Assembly (NCBI GenBank): GCA_017458845.1 | Contig: JAFSZY010000014.1 | Span: forward strand, 124,001 to 188,000 | Reading direction: 5' to 3' | DNA from: Ruminococcus sp. | Lineage (GTDB): Bacteria; Bacillota; Clostridia; Oscillospirales; Acutalibacteraceae | DNA length: 64,000 nt | Shown: one piece after another, positions 51,857 to 61,540 of the stretch | How positions within the stretch are numbered: position 1 is the first letter of the stretch | Layout of the letters: each line of letters begins with the position of its first letter | The notes under the pieces: model-generated | Seen by the model: only the letters and a program-made list of their open reading frames with translations | The model's database searches: none | Told to the model about the DNA's origin: nothing | Made by a program: the position numbers and the translations under genes

Positions 51857-53906
51857 TCCGATACACCTCCTTTAAGCTCTTGATTATTTCCGCGTCGTCA
51901 AGGTTCACCTTGGTATTTACGTTTAACAGTTTAAGCGAACATTTTTTAGTGTCCTCATAAAAAGCTATAAGTCCTAAATCGTTCATAGCCTCGAGTATTA
52001 CTCTTACTTTTCCGTATGTAACATTACCCTTAAGATTGTGAGTAAAAACATCCAAAGAAATATTATCGGAATTAGCAAGGCTTTTTAACGCTCTGTATAC
52101 AATCGCAAAGTCACCGCGGTTGGGAATGATTGTATTCAAGTCATTATCAGAAACAAATTCTCCTCTGCAAAAGCTTTCAAAAATCCTGTTGCTGTTTATA
52201 TATTCGGTATAATCCAAATCCGAGAATTTAATATCCTTGATTATGATTGAAAGGTTTTGGCTGCCGTTATATTCATTAGTGTCAAGTGTAACGGCAACAT
52301 CAACAACATCACCGATTTTGTAAGGAAACTCCCCGGAAGAACATTTAAATTTTATCGCGTTGATATATTTACCCTTAACAAAAAATGATATTCTTAAGTG
52401 AGAGTCGTTTTTTATAGGAGTAATTGAAGAAATACTGAGGTTGCTTAACTGAAAAACAGGAGTCTGGTTACCCGCTCCGAACGGCGCAAGCGCACTGAGG
52501 TCACGCGCTACGTCTAAATCAACATATTGCGGATTTAGCTTGCAGTCTATCTTAAGCTTGTTATAAGGCATAGAATCAAGATTTGCCGCGTATTCGTTTA
52601 CACGCCTGCGGAAAACATCTATATTTTCACTTTCGAGTCCTAATCCGCACGCCATAGTATGACCGCCGAAATGCGTGAGAATATCAGAACATGAGTTAAC
52701 GGCAGACCAAAGGTCAAACCCTTCAACAGACCTGCCTGAACCGTTAGCTTCATTTCCATCGCGTGAGATTATTATACAAGGCTTTCCGTATATCTCCTTT
52801 ATTCTGGAGCTTACTATTCCAACTACGCCTTTTTTCCAGCCTTCGCCGTCAATTACAATTACTCTGTCCTGAACAAGCGAAGGATTCTTGCCTACGGTTT
52901 TGTTAATCTGATATAAAATATCCTTTTCTATTTTTTGTCGCTGAGAATTGTCATCTGACAATTTTTGAGCAATCTCTAAAGCTTCTTCATAATCCTCGGT
53001 CAACAGCAAAGCGACACTGTCCTTTGAAAGCCCGAGGCGTCCGACAGCATTAATTCTGGGTACCAATGTGAAACTAACGCTGCCTGAGGTAACCTCTTTA
53101 TCCTTAAGTCCCGAAACCTCAATCAGAGCGCGTATTCCCGGGCGGTCAGCGTTGTTGATAATATCAAGACCGCGTTTAACAAAAACACGGTTCTCGTCAA
53201 CAAGAGGCACAATGTCGCCAATTGTACCGATACAAACAAGGTCTGAATAATTATCAAGCAGCATATCTATGTCGGCATATTCTCCCTCGATAGCGCAGAC
53301 CAGCTTGAAAGCTACACCCACGCCTGAGATTTGCTTGAATCTGCTGCCGCAATCAGCACGATGAGGATTAACAACAGCGCAAGCGTCGGGTAAGCTTGAG
53401 TCGCCGAGAACATGATGGTCAGTTACAACTGTATCAATACCGAGCTTTTGGGCGTATTCTATCTCCTCAACAGCAGAAATGCCCGTATCAACTGAGATAA
53501 TTAATTCTACTTCTTCAGAGTTCAAGACATCTATCGCGCTTTTATGAATACCATACCCCTCACTCTCGCGGTCGGGTATATAATACATAACATTTGAACC
53601 AAGTGTTTCAAGATAGGAGTATAAAAGAGCCGTAGCGGTAACTCCGTCAGCGTCAAAATCTCCGTAGACGCAGATTTTTTCACCGTTTTCGACAGCCGTT
53701 AAAATACGTTCAACAGCCCTATCCATATCCTTGAGCTCAAACGGGTTATCTATCGAGCTATTTTCATACAGGAAATTCTGTACATCATGCTCAGAAGTGA
53801 TACCTCTGATATCGAGCAAAGCTGACACTATAGGAGATAAACCGTATTGTTCCCCAAGATATTTGGCGTTATCCTTATTCAGTTTTTCAACTGACCATTG
53901 TTTCAT
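51849..53906 (-). CDS. recJ: Single-strand-specific exonuclease RecJ
   Basis: 5'-3' exonuclease of recombination and mismatch repair. 685 residues: DHH domain with DFDADGVTA (83-91) and VTDHHVLGD (161-169), DHHA1 domain with GSGRSVEGFDLW and FGGHTMACGLG, an OB fold and a C-terminal extension of about 120 residues, as common in Firmicutes. Eleven bases after recN. In many Clostridia recJ stands next to rel, as here. Confidence 0.95.
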   Translation of the reverse strand: MKQWSVEKLNKDNAKYLGEQYGLSPIVSALLDIRGITSEHDVQNFLYENSSIDNPFELKDMDRAVERILTAVENGEKICVYGDFDADGVTATALLYSYLETLGSNVMYYIPDRESEGYGIHKSAIDVLNSEEVELIISVDTGISAVEEIEYAQKLGIDTVVTDHHVLGDSSLPDACAVVNPHRADCGSRFKQISGVGVAFKLVCAIEGEYADIDMLLDNYSDLVCIGTIGDIVPLVDENRVFVKRGLDIINNADRPGIRALIEVSGLKDKEVTSGSVSFTLVPRINAVGRLGLSKDSVALLLTEDYEEALEIAQKLSDDNSQRQKIEKDILYQINKTVGKNPSLVQDRVIVIDGEGWKKGVVGIVSSRIKEIYGKPCIIISRDGNEANGSGRSVEGFDLWSAVNSCSDILTHFGGHTMACGLGLESENIDVFRRRVNEYAANLDSMPYNKLKIDCKLNPQYVDLDVARDLSALAPFGAGNQTPVFQLSNLSISSITPIKNDSHLRISFFVKGKYINAIKFKCSSGEFPYKIGDVVDVAVTLDTNEYNGSQNLSIIIKDIKFSDLDYTEYINSNRIFESFCRGEFVSDNDLNTIIPNRGDFAIVYRALKSLANSDNISLDVFTHNLKGNVTYGKVRVILEAMNDLGLIAFYEDTKKCSLKLLNVNTKVNLDDAEIIKSLKEVYRNE

Positions 53907-53917
53907 TTATTTCAATC

Positions 53918-55579
53918 CTATTTATTATAATCCATAAGTTTTTGAGCGTGAGCCAATGCCGTATCAGTAACGGTGACACCGTCAAGAATTCGGGCAAGCT
54001 CACTGAGACGTCCGCTTGTATCGAGCAGCTTAATCTCGGTAAACGTTCTTGAATCGCGCACATTCTTTTCAATAAGAAAATGACTGTCAGCTAGCGCAGC
54101 TATCTGAGCCTGATGTGTTACACAGATAACCTGGCGGGACTTAGAAACCTCTTTAAGCTTAAGCCCGACCTTCTGAGCCGCGGAGCCCGAAACTCCCGTG
54201 TCAACTTCATCAAAAATAAGCGTATCTATCACATCTGTTGACGCAAGAACAGTTTTAATTGCAAGCATCATACGGGAGAGCTCTCCGCCCGAGGCAATTT
54301 TAGCAACGGGTTTCGGTGATTCACCGGGGTTCGCTGAGATGAGCAATTCGATCCGGTCCTGTCCGTTATCCTTGAGCTCGGTTTTTTTCTGTGAAACTAC
54401 AAGCTCAACGCCCGGCATATCAAGGAAATTCATCTCGGTCTTTACTCTGGCTTCAAAATCCCTAGCCGTATCAGTCCTGCTCTTTGTAAGTTTATCCGCG
54501 GCAGCCTGAGCTTCAGCTTTAGCTTCAATACACTTTTGCTTTAATTCGCTTGCATTTTCGTCAAACTTTTGCAATTTTTCAAGCTCCGTTACGGCGTTGT
54601 CGAGAAAAGCGAGCATATCTTCCTCGGTTTTTCCATATTTTCGGGAAAGCTTGTTTAAAAGGTCAAGCCTCTCCTCTATTTCTTCGAGTCTATACGGATT
54701 CTCTTCGCTTTCATCGATTGCCTGAGCAATATCATTGCCGACATCCTGAACCTCATAGTATAAATCATTCAGTCTGTTGAATATCACTTCAAACTCAGGA
54801 TTTAAATCACTGGCTTTTTGAAGTGAAGTTACAGCGTCATCGAGAATATCCACAGCACCCGCGCCGGTGTTGCCGTCAAGATGTTCCTTCGCTTTGTGTA
54901 AAGCTGAGGTAATCTTTTCGGCGTTCATAAGCACGCGTCTCTCGTCACTAAGCGCCTCGCTCTCACCTACTGAGATACCGGCTTGTTCAAGCTCGTTAAC
55001 CTGATAGGATAGCAAATCTATTCTCTGTTCTCTGTTTTCCTCGCTTTTAATAAACGCATCATATTCTTCGGAGAGCCTTTTGTATTCAATATATTTAGCT
55101 TTATATTCGGAAAGCAGCGCGCAATTATCAGCTAAATTATCGATATATGTAATGTGTGTATCAGGAGAAAAAAGCTCATAGCTCTCGTGTTGTCCGTGAA
55201 TGTTTATAAGATTCAATCCAAGTTCACGCAGTAGAGAAACATTCGCAGGTTTGCCGTTAATACGGCAGGTATTCTTGCCCGTCTGCGAAAGTGTTCGGCT
55301 GATAACAAGCTCGTCGTCCTCGAGAGTGTAGCCGCTTTCCGATAATTTATTTTTTACAATATCATTTATATCGCTGAAGGTCGCAAAAACAGTGGCGTTA
55401 TCAGCGCCGTTACGGATAATCTCCTTACTGGTACGATGTCCCATAACCGCGTTGATAGCGTCAATAACAATACTTTTACCCGCTCCTGTCTCACCTGTGA
55501 GAATATTAAGCCCCGGGTAAAGCTCTATATCCGTCTTTTCGATTACAGCAATATTTTCAATATATAGTGAATTAAGCAT
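53918..55579 (-). CDS. recN: DNA repair protein RecN
   Basis: SMC-like ATPase that acts early at double-strand breaks. 553 residues: Walker A GETGAGKS (29-36) in the N-terminal head, two coiled-coil arms (about 150-380), the ABC signature ASGGELSRMMLAIK and Walker B TLIFDEVDTGVSG near the C-terminus. It follows argR by 8 bases, the conserved argR-recN pair. Confidence 0.97.
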   Translation of the reverse strand: MLNSLYIENIAVIEKTDIELYPGLNILTGETGAGKSIVIDAINAVMGHRTSKEIIRNGADNATVFATFSDINDIVKNKLSESGYTLEDDELVISRTLSQTGKNTCRINGKPANVSLLRELGLNLINIHGQHESYELFSPDTHITYIDNLADNCALLSEYKAKYIEYKRLSEEYDAFIKSEENREQRIDLLSYQVNELEQAGISVGESEALSDERRVLMNAEKITSALHKAKEHLDGNTGAGAVDILDDAVTSLQKASDLNPEFEVIFNRLNDLYYEVQDVGNDIAQAIDESEENPYRLEEIEERLDLLNKLSRKYGKTEEDMLAFLDNAVTELEKLQKFDENASELKQKCIEAKAEAQAAADKLTKSRTDTARDFEARVKTEMNFLDMPGVELVVSQKKTELKDNGQDRIELLISANPGESPKPVAKIASGGELSRMMLAIKTVLASTDVIDTLIFDEVDTGVSGSAAQKVGLKLKEVSKSRQVICVTHQAQIAALADSHFLIEKNVRDSRTFTEIKLLDTSGRLSELARILDGVTVTDTALAHAQKLMDYNK

Positions 55580-55587
55580 AGTTTTCC

Positions 55588-56034
55588 TTACAAATATTTA
55601 TGTATTTCAAATACAAATTCATCAGCCTGTTCGCTGTCTGAACAAACTATGAAAATAGTGTCGTCACCAGCGATTGTACCAACAATACCTTTATAATCAT
55701 AGGAGTCGATTGAAGCGCAAATCGCGTTTGCCATACCGGCTAAAGTCTTTATAACAACCATATTCTGAGCGGCTTTAACAGAAATAACGGAGCTGTTTAT
55801 AAAACCGCTTATACTGCTGTTTTTATCAACAGAGCTTTTTTTATAGGAAGTATATCTGTATTTTCCGTCACTTGACAGAGTCTTTAAGAGTCTGAGCTCC
55901 TTTATATCTCGCGATACTGTCGCCTGAGTAACGTTATAGCCCTTTTCCTTTAATCGGGTAAGTAGCTCCTCCTGGGTTTCTATGGAATAATCATTTATTA
56001 ATTCAAGAATAGTAGCTTGTCTGCGGGTTTTCAT
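55588..56034 (-). CDS. argR: Arginine repressor ArgR/AhrC
   Basis: Arginine-dependent hexameric regulator of arginine synthesis and breakdown. 148 residues: winged-helix domain with SIETQEELLTRLKEKGYNVTQATVSRDIKELRL and a C-terminal arginine-binding domain with GTIAGDDTIFIVC. It shares one base with nadK. In this position (nadK-argR-recN) it is typical of Firmicutes. Confidence 0.96.
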   Translation of the reverse strand: MKTRRQATILELINDYSIETQEELLTRLKEKGYNVTQATVSRDIKELRLLKTLSSDGKYRYTSYKKSSVDKNSSISGFINSSVISVKAAQNMVVIKTLAGMANAICASIDSYDYKGIVGTIAGDDTIFIVCSDSEQADEFVFEIHKYL

Positions 56035-56849
56035 CAGGATTTTCTCTCCTTTAGTTTTTCGTTAAGACGCTGATAAAAATTACGGTCATAAAGTGTAATG
56101 AGTTTTAAACTCTTATCGGATTTTTTAATTGTTATCAAATCATCGGGACGGATATTGATGTTTTGCTCACCGTCAATAGAAAGCAGCGCGGGAGAATTAT
56201 CGTTGATTTTTACCTTGGCTGTCAAAACAGCGTTCCCGTCAAAAACGACGGAACGTGAAATCAAAGAATGAGGACATATAGGCGTAAGCAGGATACAATC
56301 CATTTCGGGATAAATTACAGGTCCGCCCGCCGATAAAGAATAAGCTGTAGAACCCGTAGGAGTAGAAAAGAGAATTCCGTCCGCCATATATGTGGAAATC
56401 GGGGAATTATCAAGAGATACAAAAATATCAATTATACGTGACAGCTGACCGCGTGATAGTGTAGCGTCATTGACGGCAAGATAGTTTTCAACTTCACCGT
56501 TGATGTGTTTAACTGTTACGTCAAGCAGCATACGGTTTTGAATTTTATAGTCTTTATCCAAAATACGCTTTAAGTCGGAAATATTATCGGGCTCGACTTC
56601 AGCGGCAAAGCCCAGTCTTCCGACGTTAACGCCAATCATAGGTTTGGAATACTTTGCGGCGTGCTTGGCTGAGTGAATAATTGTGCCGTCACCGCCGACG
56701 GTAATCGCCGCGTCACATTCCTTAAAAAGCTCGTCATGCACTTTATTAACTATTATTTCCGCGCCGCATTCAGTAAGTAATTTTGAAATTTTAGAGGCGA
56801 GGAATACAGCTTTTTCCTTATCTTTATTTACAATTAAAGCGATTTTCAT
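56034..56849 (-). CDS. nadK: NAD kinase
   Basis: Phosphorylates NAD to NADP. 271 residues with the GGDGT motif (52-56), the substrate block LAVNDATLSRG (124-134) and the glycine-rich STPTGSTAYSLSAGGP segment. It lies 2 bases after the TlyA-family gene. Confidence 0.97.
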   Translation of the reverse strand: MKIALIVNKDKEKAVFLASKISKLLTECGAEIIVNKVHDELFKECDAAITVGGDGTIIHSAKHAAKYSKPMIGVNVGRLGFAAEVEPDNISDLKRILDKDYKIQNRMLLDVTVKHINGEVENYLAVNDATLSRGQLSRIIDIFVSLDNSPISTYMADGILFSTPTGSTAYSLSAGGPVIYPEMDCILLTPICPHSLISRSVVFDGNAVLTAKVKINDNSPALLSIDGEQNINIRPDDLITIKKSDKSLKLITLYDRNFYQRLNEKLKERKS

Positions 56850-56851
56850 TA

Positions 56852-57655
56852 TTATCTGTCCAGTTCCAAATGTGATTTTTTTACCAGCTCTTCAGGAGTA
56901 AAATTAATAAATGACTGAGGATTATCAGACTTTTTTAAATAGATAAGATATTCAATATTACCCTCAGGTCCCTTTATAGGTGAAAAGTCAAGTCCTAAAA
57001 CGCTGAAGCCGTTATCAAGACAAAAATTATAAATACCCTCAACGACTTCAATATGTACAGCGGAGTCTCTGACGACGCCCTTTTTTCCGACTTTATCTCT
57101 GCCTGCCTCAAACTGAGGTTTAATCAGGCACACGGCCTCGGCATTTTCAGCTAAAAGCTTATATGCTACAGGCAAAAGGAGTTTTAGTGAAATAAAACTG
57201 ACGTCAATTGAGAAGAAATCAATTCTATCCGGCACTTTTTCTTCTGTGACGTTACGCATATTGGTGCGTTCCAGGTTGATTACACGGCTGTCATTGCGCA
57301 ATTTCCACGCAAGCTGACCGTAACCTACATCGATGGAATATACCTTTTCAGCCCCGTTTTGAAGCATACAATCGGTAAATCCGCCCGTAGAGGCTCCTAT
57401 GTCCATAGTCGTCTTGCCGCTTAATTCAATATCAAATTGCACAATGGCTTTTTCGAGCTTAAGACCGCCTCGACTGACATATTTCAATTTTTTACCGCGA
57501 AATTCAATGTTAACGTTTTCCTCATACGACTGTCCCGCCTTATCGGCTTTTTGATTATTAACATATATTTCGCCCGCCATTATGACGGCTTTAGCCTTTT
57601 CACGGCTTTCGGTTATACCATGCTCTGTTACAAGGATATCTAATCTTTTTTTCAT
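56852..57655 (-). CDS. TlyA-family rRNA 2'-O-methyltransferase
   Basis: 267 residues: an N-terminal S4 domain (KKRLDILVTEHGITESREKAKAVIMAGEIYVN) and an FtsJ-like methyltransferase domain with the SAM-binding DIGASTGGFTDCML (85-98). TlyA of mycobacteria methylates 16S and 23S rRNA and is linked to capreomycin sensitivity; activity here is inferred. Formerly called hemolysin. It overlaps dxs by 4 bases. Confidence 0.93.
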   Translation of the reverse strand: MKKRLDILVTEHGITESREKAKAVIMAGEIYVNNQKADKAGQSYEENVNIEFRGKKLKYVSRGGLKLEKAIVQFDIELSGKTTMDIGASTGGFTDCMLQNGAEKVYSIDVGYGQLAWKLRNDSRVINLERTNMRNVTEEKVPDRIDFFSIDVSFISLKLLLPVAYKLLAENAEAVCLIKPQFEAGRDKVGKKGVVRDSAVHIEVVEGIYNFCLDNGFSVLGLDFSPIKGPEGNIEYLIYLKKSDNPQSFINFTPEELVKKSHLELDR

Positions 57656-59508
57656 ATGTTTTCCTTAATAATTTTTGCCATTCCCTTATCGTCCAACTCC
57701 AACTCACTCAAAGCTTCAAGCACTGTTTCGTGACGAACAAATTGGTCTTTAATACCGTGAATCTTATAAAAGAATGTTTTACCCGTCTTTTTGAGCTCAT
57801 AGGCAAAGGACTCGCCGATTCCTCCCGCTACAAGGCTTTCCTCAAAGAAGAATATTCTTTTGCTCATAGACGCTAGCTCAACAGCTTTTGGATCTATGGG
57901 TTTAATTCTGCAAAGTTTAAGAATGTTTATATTAATTCCATCTTCGGCAAGCGCCTCCTTAGCTTTGCAGGCAAAGGAGAATAAACGACCGTATGTAACG
58001 AGAGTAATTCCCGCGTTTTCATCGCCGTAAAGGTCAAAATCAATACTCTGATTAGTGTAATCTTCTGGAATATAGAGCTCTCCGCCGCGAGGATATCTTA
58101 CTGACACCAAGCCCTTGCACATATACGCCGCGGCGTTGAGCGAATGTTTAAGCTCGTTAAAATAGCAGGGTGAAAAAATGGTAGTATTCGGGATAGTGTT
58201 AAGCATACTTACATCAAAAGTTCCCTGATGAGTTTCTCCATCATCTCCCACAATACCCGCACGGTCAACAGCGAGAATAATATGAAGGTTTTGAATTGCC
58301 GCGTCGTGAATGAGTTGATCAAATCCGCGTTGTAAAAATGTGGAATACACGGCAAAGAACGGAATAATACCTTTTGTAGCAAGCCCGCAGGCAAATGTAA
58401 TCGCGTGTTCCTCGGCGATTCCCACGTCAAAAAATCTATTTTTAAACTTTTTGGAGAACTCCGACAAGCCTGTACCGAGCGTCATTGCCGCTGTGATTGC
58501 GACAATCTTTTTGTCTTCCTTAGCCATACCGCAAAGCTCCTCGGCAAACACAGCAGAGAAACCCTGCTGACTCGAGAGAGGTTCGCCTGTATTGATATCA
58601 AATTTACCGATACCGTGGAATTCCTTGGGGTGCAGCTCCGCGGGTTCATATCCTTTGCCCTTCTTGGTTACTACGTGAACAAGTACAGGCTCAGTTATCT
58701 TTTTTGCCAGAAGCAGAGCGTTGCTGAGCTCGTCCATATCGTGACCGTCAACAGGTCCGAGATAGGTATAACCGAGTACATCAAACAATGTATTCTTATA
58801 AATCAGGTTTTTAAGCTTTGATTTACTGCGTTTAAGTATCTTTTTGAAAAGCTTTCCTAAAAGAGGAATATGGGACAGAATCTTCTCGGTTCTTCTCTTA
58901 GCGCGGATATAAGCGGGTTTAATTCTCATATGAGAAAGGTGTTTCGCAACAGCGCCTACGTTGTTGGAAATAGACATCTTATTATCATTAAGAATAACAA
59001 TAAAATTTTTTTTGAATCTTCCCGCGTTATTAAGTCCCTCATAAGCCAGTCCGCCAGTCATAGAGCCGTCGCCGATTACCGCTACGGTATATGACTGTTC
59101 GCCCTTGAGCTGTTTAGCTTTTGCTATTCCGTAAGCAGCGGAAATTGAAGTTGAGGAATGACCCGCGTTAAAAGCGTCACAATCGCTCTCGCTGCGCTTC
59201 GGAAAACCAGCTAAACCGTCCTTTTTACGGATTGTATCAATCTCATCATAACGTCCAGTCAGCATCTTATGTACATAGCTCTGGTGTCCTACGTCCCAAA
59301 CAATACTGTCTTTTGGAGAGTTAAAACACTTGTGGAGCATAACTGTGAGTTCCACAATTCCAAGGTTGGAAGCCAAGTGTCCGCCGTTTAAAGACACAAC
59401 TTCTATCAGTTTTTCACGAATTTCCTCGCAAAGAGTCGATAGCTCATCGTCACTGAGCTTTTTGATATCGGAAGGAGATTTAATTGTCGAAAGGATTTTA
59501 TATTCCAT
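57652..59508 (-). CDS. dxs: 1-deoxy-D-xylulose-5-phosphate synthase
   Basis: Thiamine-diphosphate enzyme that joins pyruvate and glyceraldehyde 3-phosphate in the first step of the non-mevalonate isoprenoid pathway. 618 residues: SNLGIVELTVMLH and the thiamine motif GDGSMTGGLAYEGLNNAG in the first domain, HVVTKKGKGYEPAE and the transketolase pyrimidine domain with DVGIAEEHAITFACGLA, then the C-terminal domain. It follows ispA by 15 bases. Confidence 0.97.
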   Translation of the reverse strand: MEYKILSTIKSPSDIKKLSDDELSTLCEEIREKLIEVVSLNGGHLASNLGIVELTVMLHKCFNSPKDSIVWDVGHQSYVHKMLTGRYDEIDTIRKKDGLAGFPKRSESDCDAFNAGHSSTSISAAYGIAKAKQLKGEQSYTVAVIGDGSMTGGLAYEGLNNAGRFKKNFIVILNDNKMSISNNVGAVAKHLSHMRIKPAYIRAKRRTEKILSHIPLLGKLFKKILKRSKSKLKNLIYKNTLFDVLGYTYLGPVDGHDMDELSNALLLAKKITEPVLVHVVTKKGKGYEPAELHPKEFHGIGKFDINTGEPLSSQQGFSAVFAEELCGMAKEDKKIVAITAAMTLGTGLSEFSKKFKNRFFDVGIAEEHAITFACGLATKGIIPFFAVYSTFLQRGFDQLIHDAAIQNLHIILAVDRAGIVGDDGETHQGTFDVSMLNTIPNTTIFSPCYFNELKHSLNAAAYMCKGLVSVRYPRGGELYIPEDYTNQSIDFDLYGDENAGITLVTYGRLFSFACKAKEALAEDGININILKLCRIKPIDPKAVELASMSKRIFFFEESLVAGGIGESFAYELKKTGKTFFYKIHGIKDQFVRHETVLEALSELELDDKGMAKIIKENI

Positions 59509-59523
59509 AAATCCTTACCCCTT

Positions 59524-60411
59524 TTATTTTTTTCGGTTCGCCAAACTTAACGCAAGCTCCTTAAGCGCTGATTTATCCGCGCTAAAACAGTCCAAAGCTT
59601 TAATAGCTTCGTCTGTTAGTTCATTAACCATTTGTCTGCATTTTTCAATTCCGAATAATGATACATAGGTTGTTTTGTTATTCTCCAAATCCGAACCGAC
59701 AGGTTTGCCGAGTTCCTCATTTGTTGATGTTATATCCAAAATATCATCCATAATTTGGAAAGAAATCCCTATGCATTTTCCGTAAGTTTCAGCCATTTTA
59801 ACCTGACTGTCATCAGCTCCGCCGAGAATAGCGCCCATAACGCAGGCGGCTTTAATAAGTCCGCCTGTTTTAAGGTCGTCGCACTCAAGCACTTCCTTGT
59901 ATTTAGCGGATTTCTTTTCATTCTCGAGGTCAATCACCTGACCGCCAACCATACCCTTAGCTCCGCAAAAGTTCGCAAGAGTGTTGATACAGCGTACAGA
60001 TTTATACGCTCCCGCGTTTTTAACGGTTTCAGGCGCGGACATAATCTCAAAGGCAAGGCTTTGAAGCGCGTCACCCGCGAGTAAAGCGGTATCTTCAGCG
60101 TAAACAATATGGTTTGACGGTTTGCCGCGTCGCATATCGTCGTCATCCATACAAGGCAAGTCGTCGTGAATAAGTGAATATGTATGGATATACTCCAACG
60201 CGCAGGCAAAAGGCAAAGCAGTTAAATCATCGCCGCCGCAAAGCCTGGAGAATTCAAGCACCAATCTGGGACGAATTCGTTTTCCGCCCGCGTCAACACT
60301 GTACCGCATCGAATCAAAAAGCTTTTTAATGAGCTTGTTATCATTATTAAGATAAAAGTATAACGCGTCCTCGATTAATTTGATATCATTCTTCAAAGAG
60401 CTCACCTTCAT
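59524..60411 (-). CDS. ispA: Polyprenyl synthetase (geranylgeranyl/farnesyl diphosphate synthase)
   Basis: Condenses isopentenyl and dimethylallyl units to farnesyl diphosphate, the primer for UppS. 295 residues with both aspartate-rich motifs: DDLPCMDDDDMRRG (83-96) and DDILD (222-226). The ATG at 60411 lies 26 bases inside xseB, but the AGGTGAG site falls after it; a TTG at 60396 has proper spacing and may be the real start. Neighbours xseB and dxs are in the usual order. Confidence 0.95.
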   Translation of the reverse strand: MKVSSLKNDIKLIEDALYFYLNNDNKLIKKLFDSMRYSVDAGGKRIRPRLVLEFSRLCGGDDLTALPFACALEYIHTYSLIHDDLPCMDDDDMRRGKPSNHIVYAEDTALLAGDALQSLAFEIMSAPETVKNAGAYKSVRCINTLANFCGAKGMVGGQVIDLENEKKSAKYKEVLECDDLKTGGLIKAACVMGAILGGADDSQVKMAETYGKCIGISFQIMDDILDITSTNEELGKPVGSDLENNKTTYVSLFGIEKCRQMVNELTDEAIKALDCFSADKSALKELALSLANRKK

Positions 60412-60613
60412 TCGCTATAGCTTCTAAATGTTCATTAATACTAATAATCCTTTTTTGGCTGTCGTTGAGCTGTTTAAAACAGAATTCAAAAAGACGAAAC
60501 GCCTCTTCATAGTTTTTCATAGCCTCTTCCAGAGTAAGCCCTTCTATTTCCATTTTATTTAAAACTTCATCAAGTCGTTCATTCGCTTTTTCAAATGTCA
60601 GGTTTTCATCCAT
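60386..60613 (-). CDS. xseB: Exodeoxyribonuclease VII small subunit
   Basis: Helical subunit that binds the large subunit XseA; together they degrade single-stranded DNA. 75 residues with the family core TFEKANERLDEVLNKMEIEGLTLEEAMKNYEEAFRL. It overlaps the ends of whiA (8 bases) and ispA. The large-subunit gene xseA, normally directly upstream, is not there. Confidence 0.93.
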   Translation of the reverse strand: MDENLTFEKANERLDEVLNKMEIEGLTLEEAMKNYEEAFRLFEFCFKQLNDSQKRIISINEHLEAIANEGELFEE

Positions 60614-61538
60614 TTTTCTTATCCTCCGTTAATTTTTCGGCATATTTATATAATCGCTCTATTCTGTGATTCGCTCCGCTTCGGGATATTCCGAGGCGCT
60701 CAGACAATTCTTTTAATGACATTTCAGGATAAGCCAGCCTTATTTCGGCTAATTCTTTGAGTTCCGCGGGAATACTGTCAAGCCCAACAGAATTAGAAAT
60801 CTTATTAATTGCTCTGATTTGTTTAGCTGAAGCGTCAGCGAGCTTCCTGATGTTAGACAGCTCTGAGTTTTGCCTTCTGTTCAAATCATTTTTGAGGTCT
60901 TTATAGGCTGTAGTCTCGATAATCCTCATCACGGAATTACCCGCTCCTATATAGCCGAGGAAATCACATATATTGTTGCTTCCCTTTATGTAAACAAGGT
61001 AATTACCCTTTCGGGGAGTTACTCGCGGATTAATCGAAAAGACCTCTATCTCCCCTATGAAATGCAATAAATTGTCAGACAAAGTCTTATGTCTTACCAT
61101 CATTTCAAGATGATAACCCTTTTTTGGATCGGTAACCGAACCGCAGCTCATAAATACGCCTCTCAAAAAAGCGATGTATAAATCATCATTTTCAAGATTG
61201 GCACGATTGATTTTCAGGTTAATATCAAAATGATTATGACCGAAAAACTCATATACAGCCGCGCACTCGTCTGGAACAATCATCATAATCTTATATAATC
61301 CTGTGGCTTTATTAGCAGGATTTAAGTCGGATTGTTTCTCTATTATAGGGCTGAAAAGCTCAATTAAAAGCTGTTCAAAAACATCAGCCGCGTAACGGTT
61401 CTCCGTCTTGAAAACTATTTCACGTGATGTAAAACGACTCGCGAACAAAAGCATACCATAAAGCTCGGCATACTTTTGCTCTTTGGATTTTAAAACAATT
61501 TTAGACAGTTCCAGTTTTACATCAGAAGAAAAAGACAT
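60606..61538 (-). CDS. whiA: DNA-binding protein WhiA
   Basis: 310 residues: an N-terminal LAGLIDADG-homing-endonuclease-like domain without expected nuclease activity, and a C-terminal helix-turn-helix (MSLKELSERLGISRSGANHRIERL). In Streptomyces it controls sporulation division genes; in Bacillus it affects chromosome segregation and division. It follows rapZ by 2 bases. Confidence 0.95.
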   Translation of the reverse strand: MSFSSDVKLELSKIVLKSKEQKYAELYGMLLFASRFTSREIVFKTENRYAADVFEQLLIELFSPIIEKQSDLNPANKATGLYKIMMIVPDECAAVYEFFGHNHFDINLKINRANLENDDLYIAFLRGVFMSCGSVTDPKKGYHLEMMVRHKTLSDNLLHFIGEIEVFSINPRVTPRKGNYLVYIKGSNNICDFLGYIGAGNSVMRIIETTAYKDLKNDLNRRQNSELSNIRKLADASAKQIRAINKISNSVGLDSIPAELKELAEIRLAYPEMSLKELSERLGISRSGANHRIERLYKYAEKLTEDKKNG

Positions 61539-61540
61539 AA

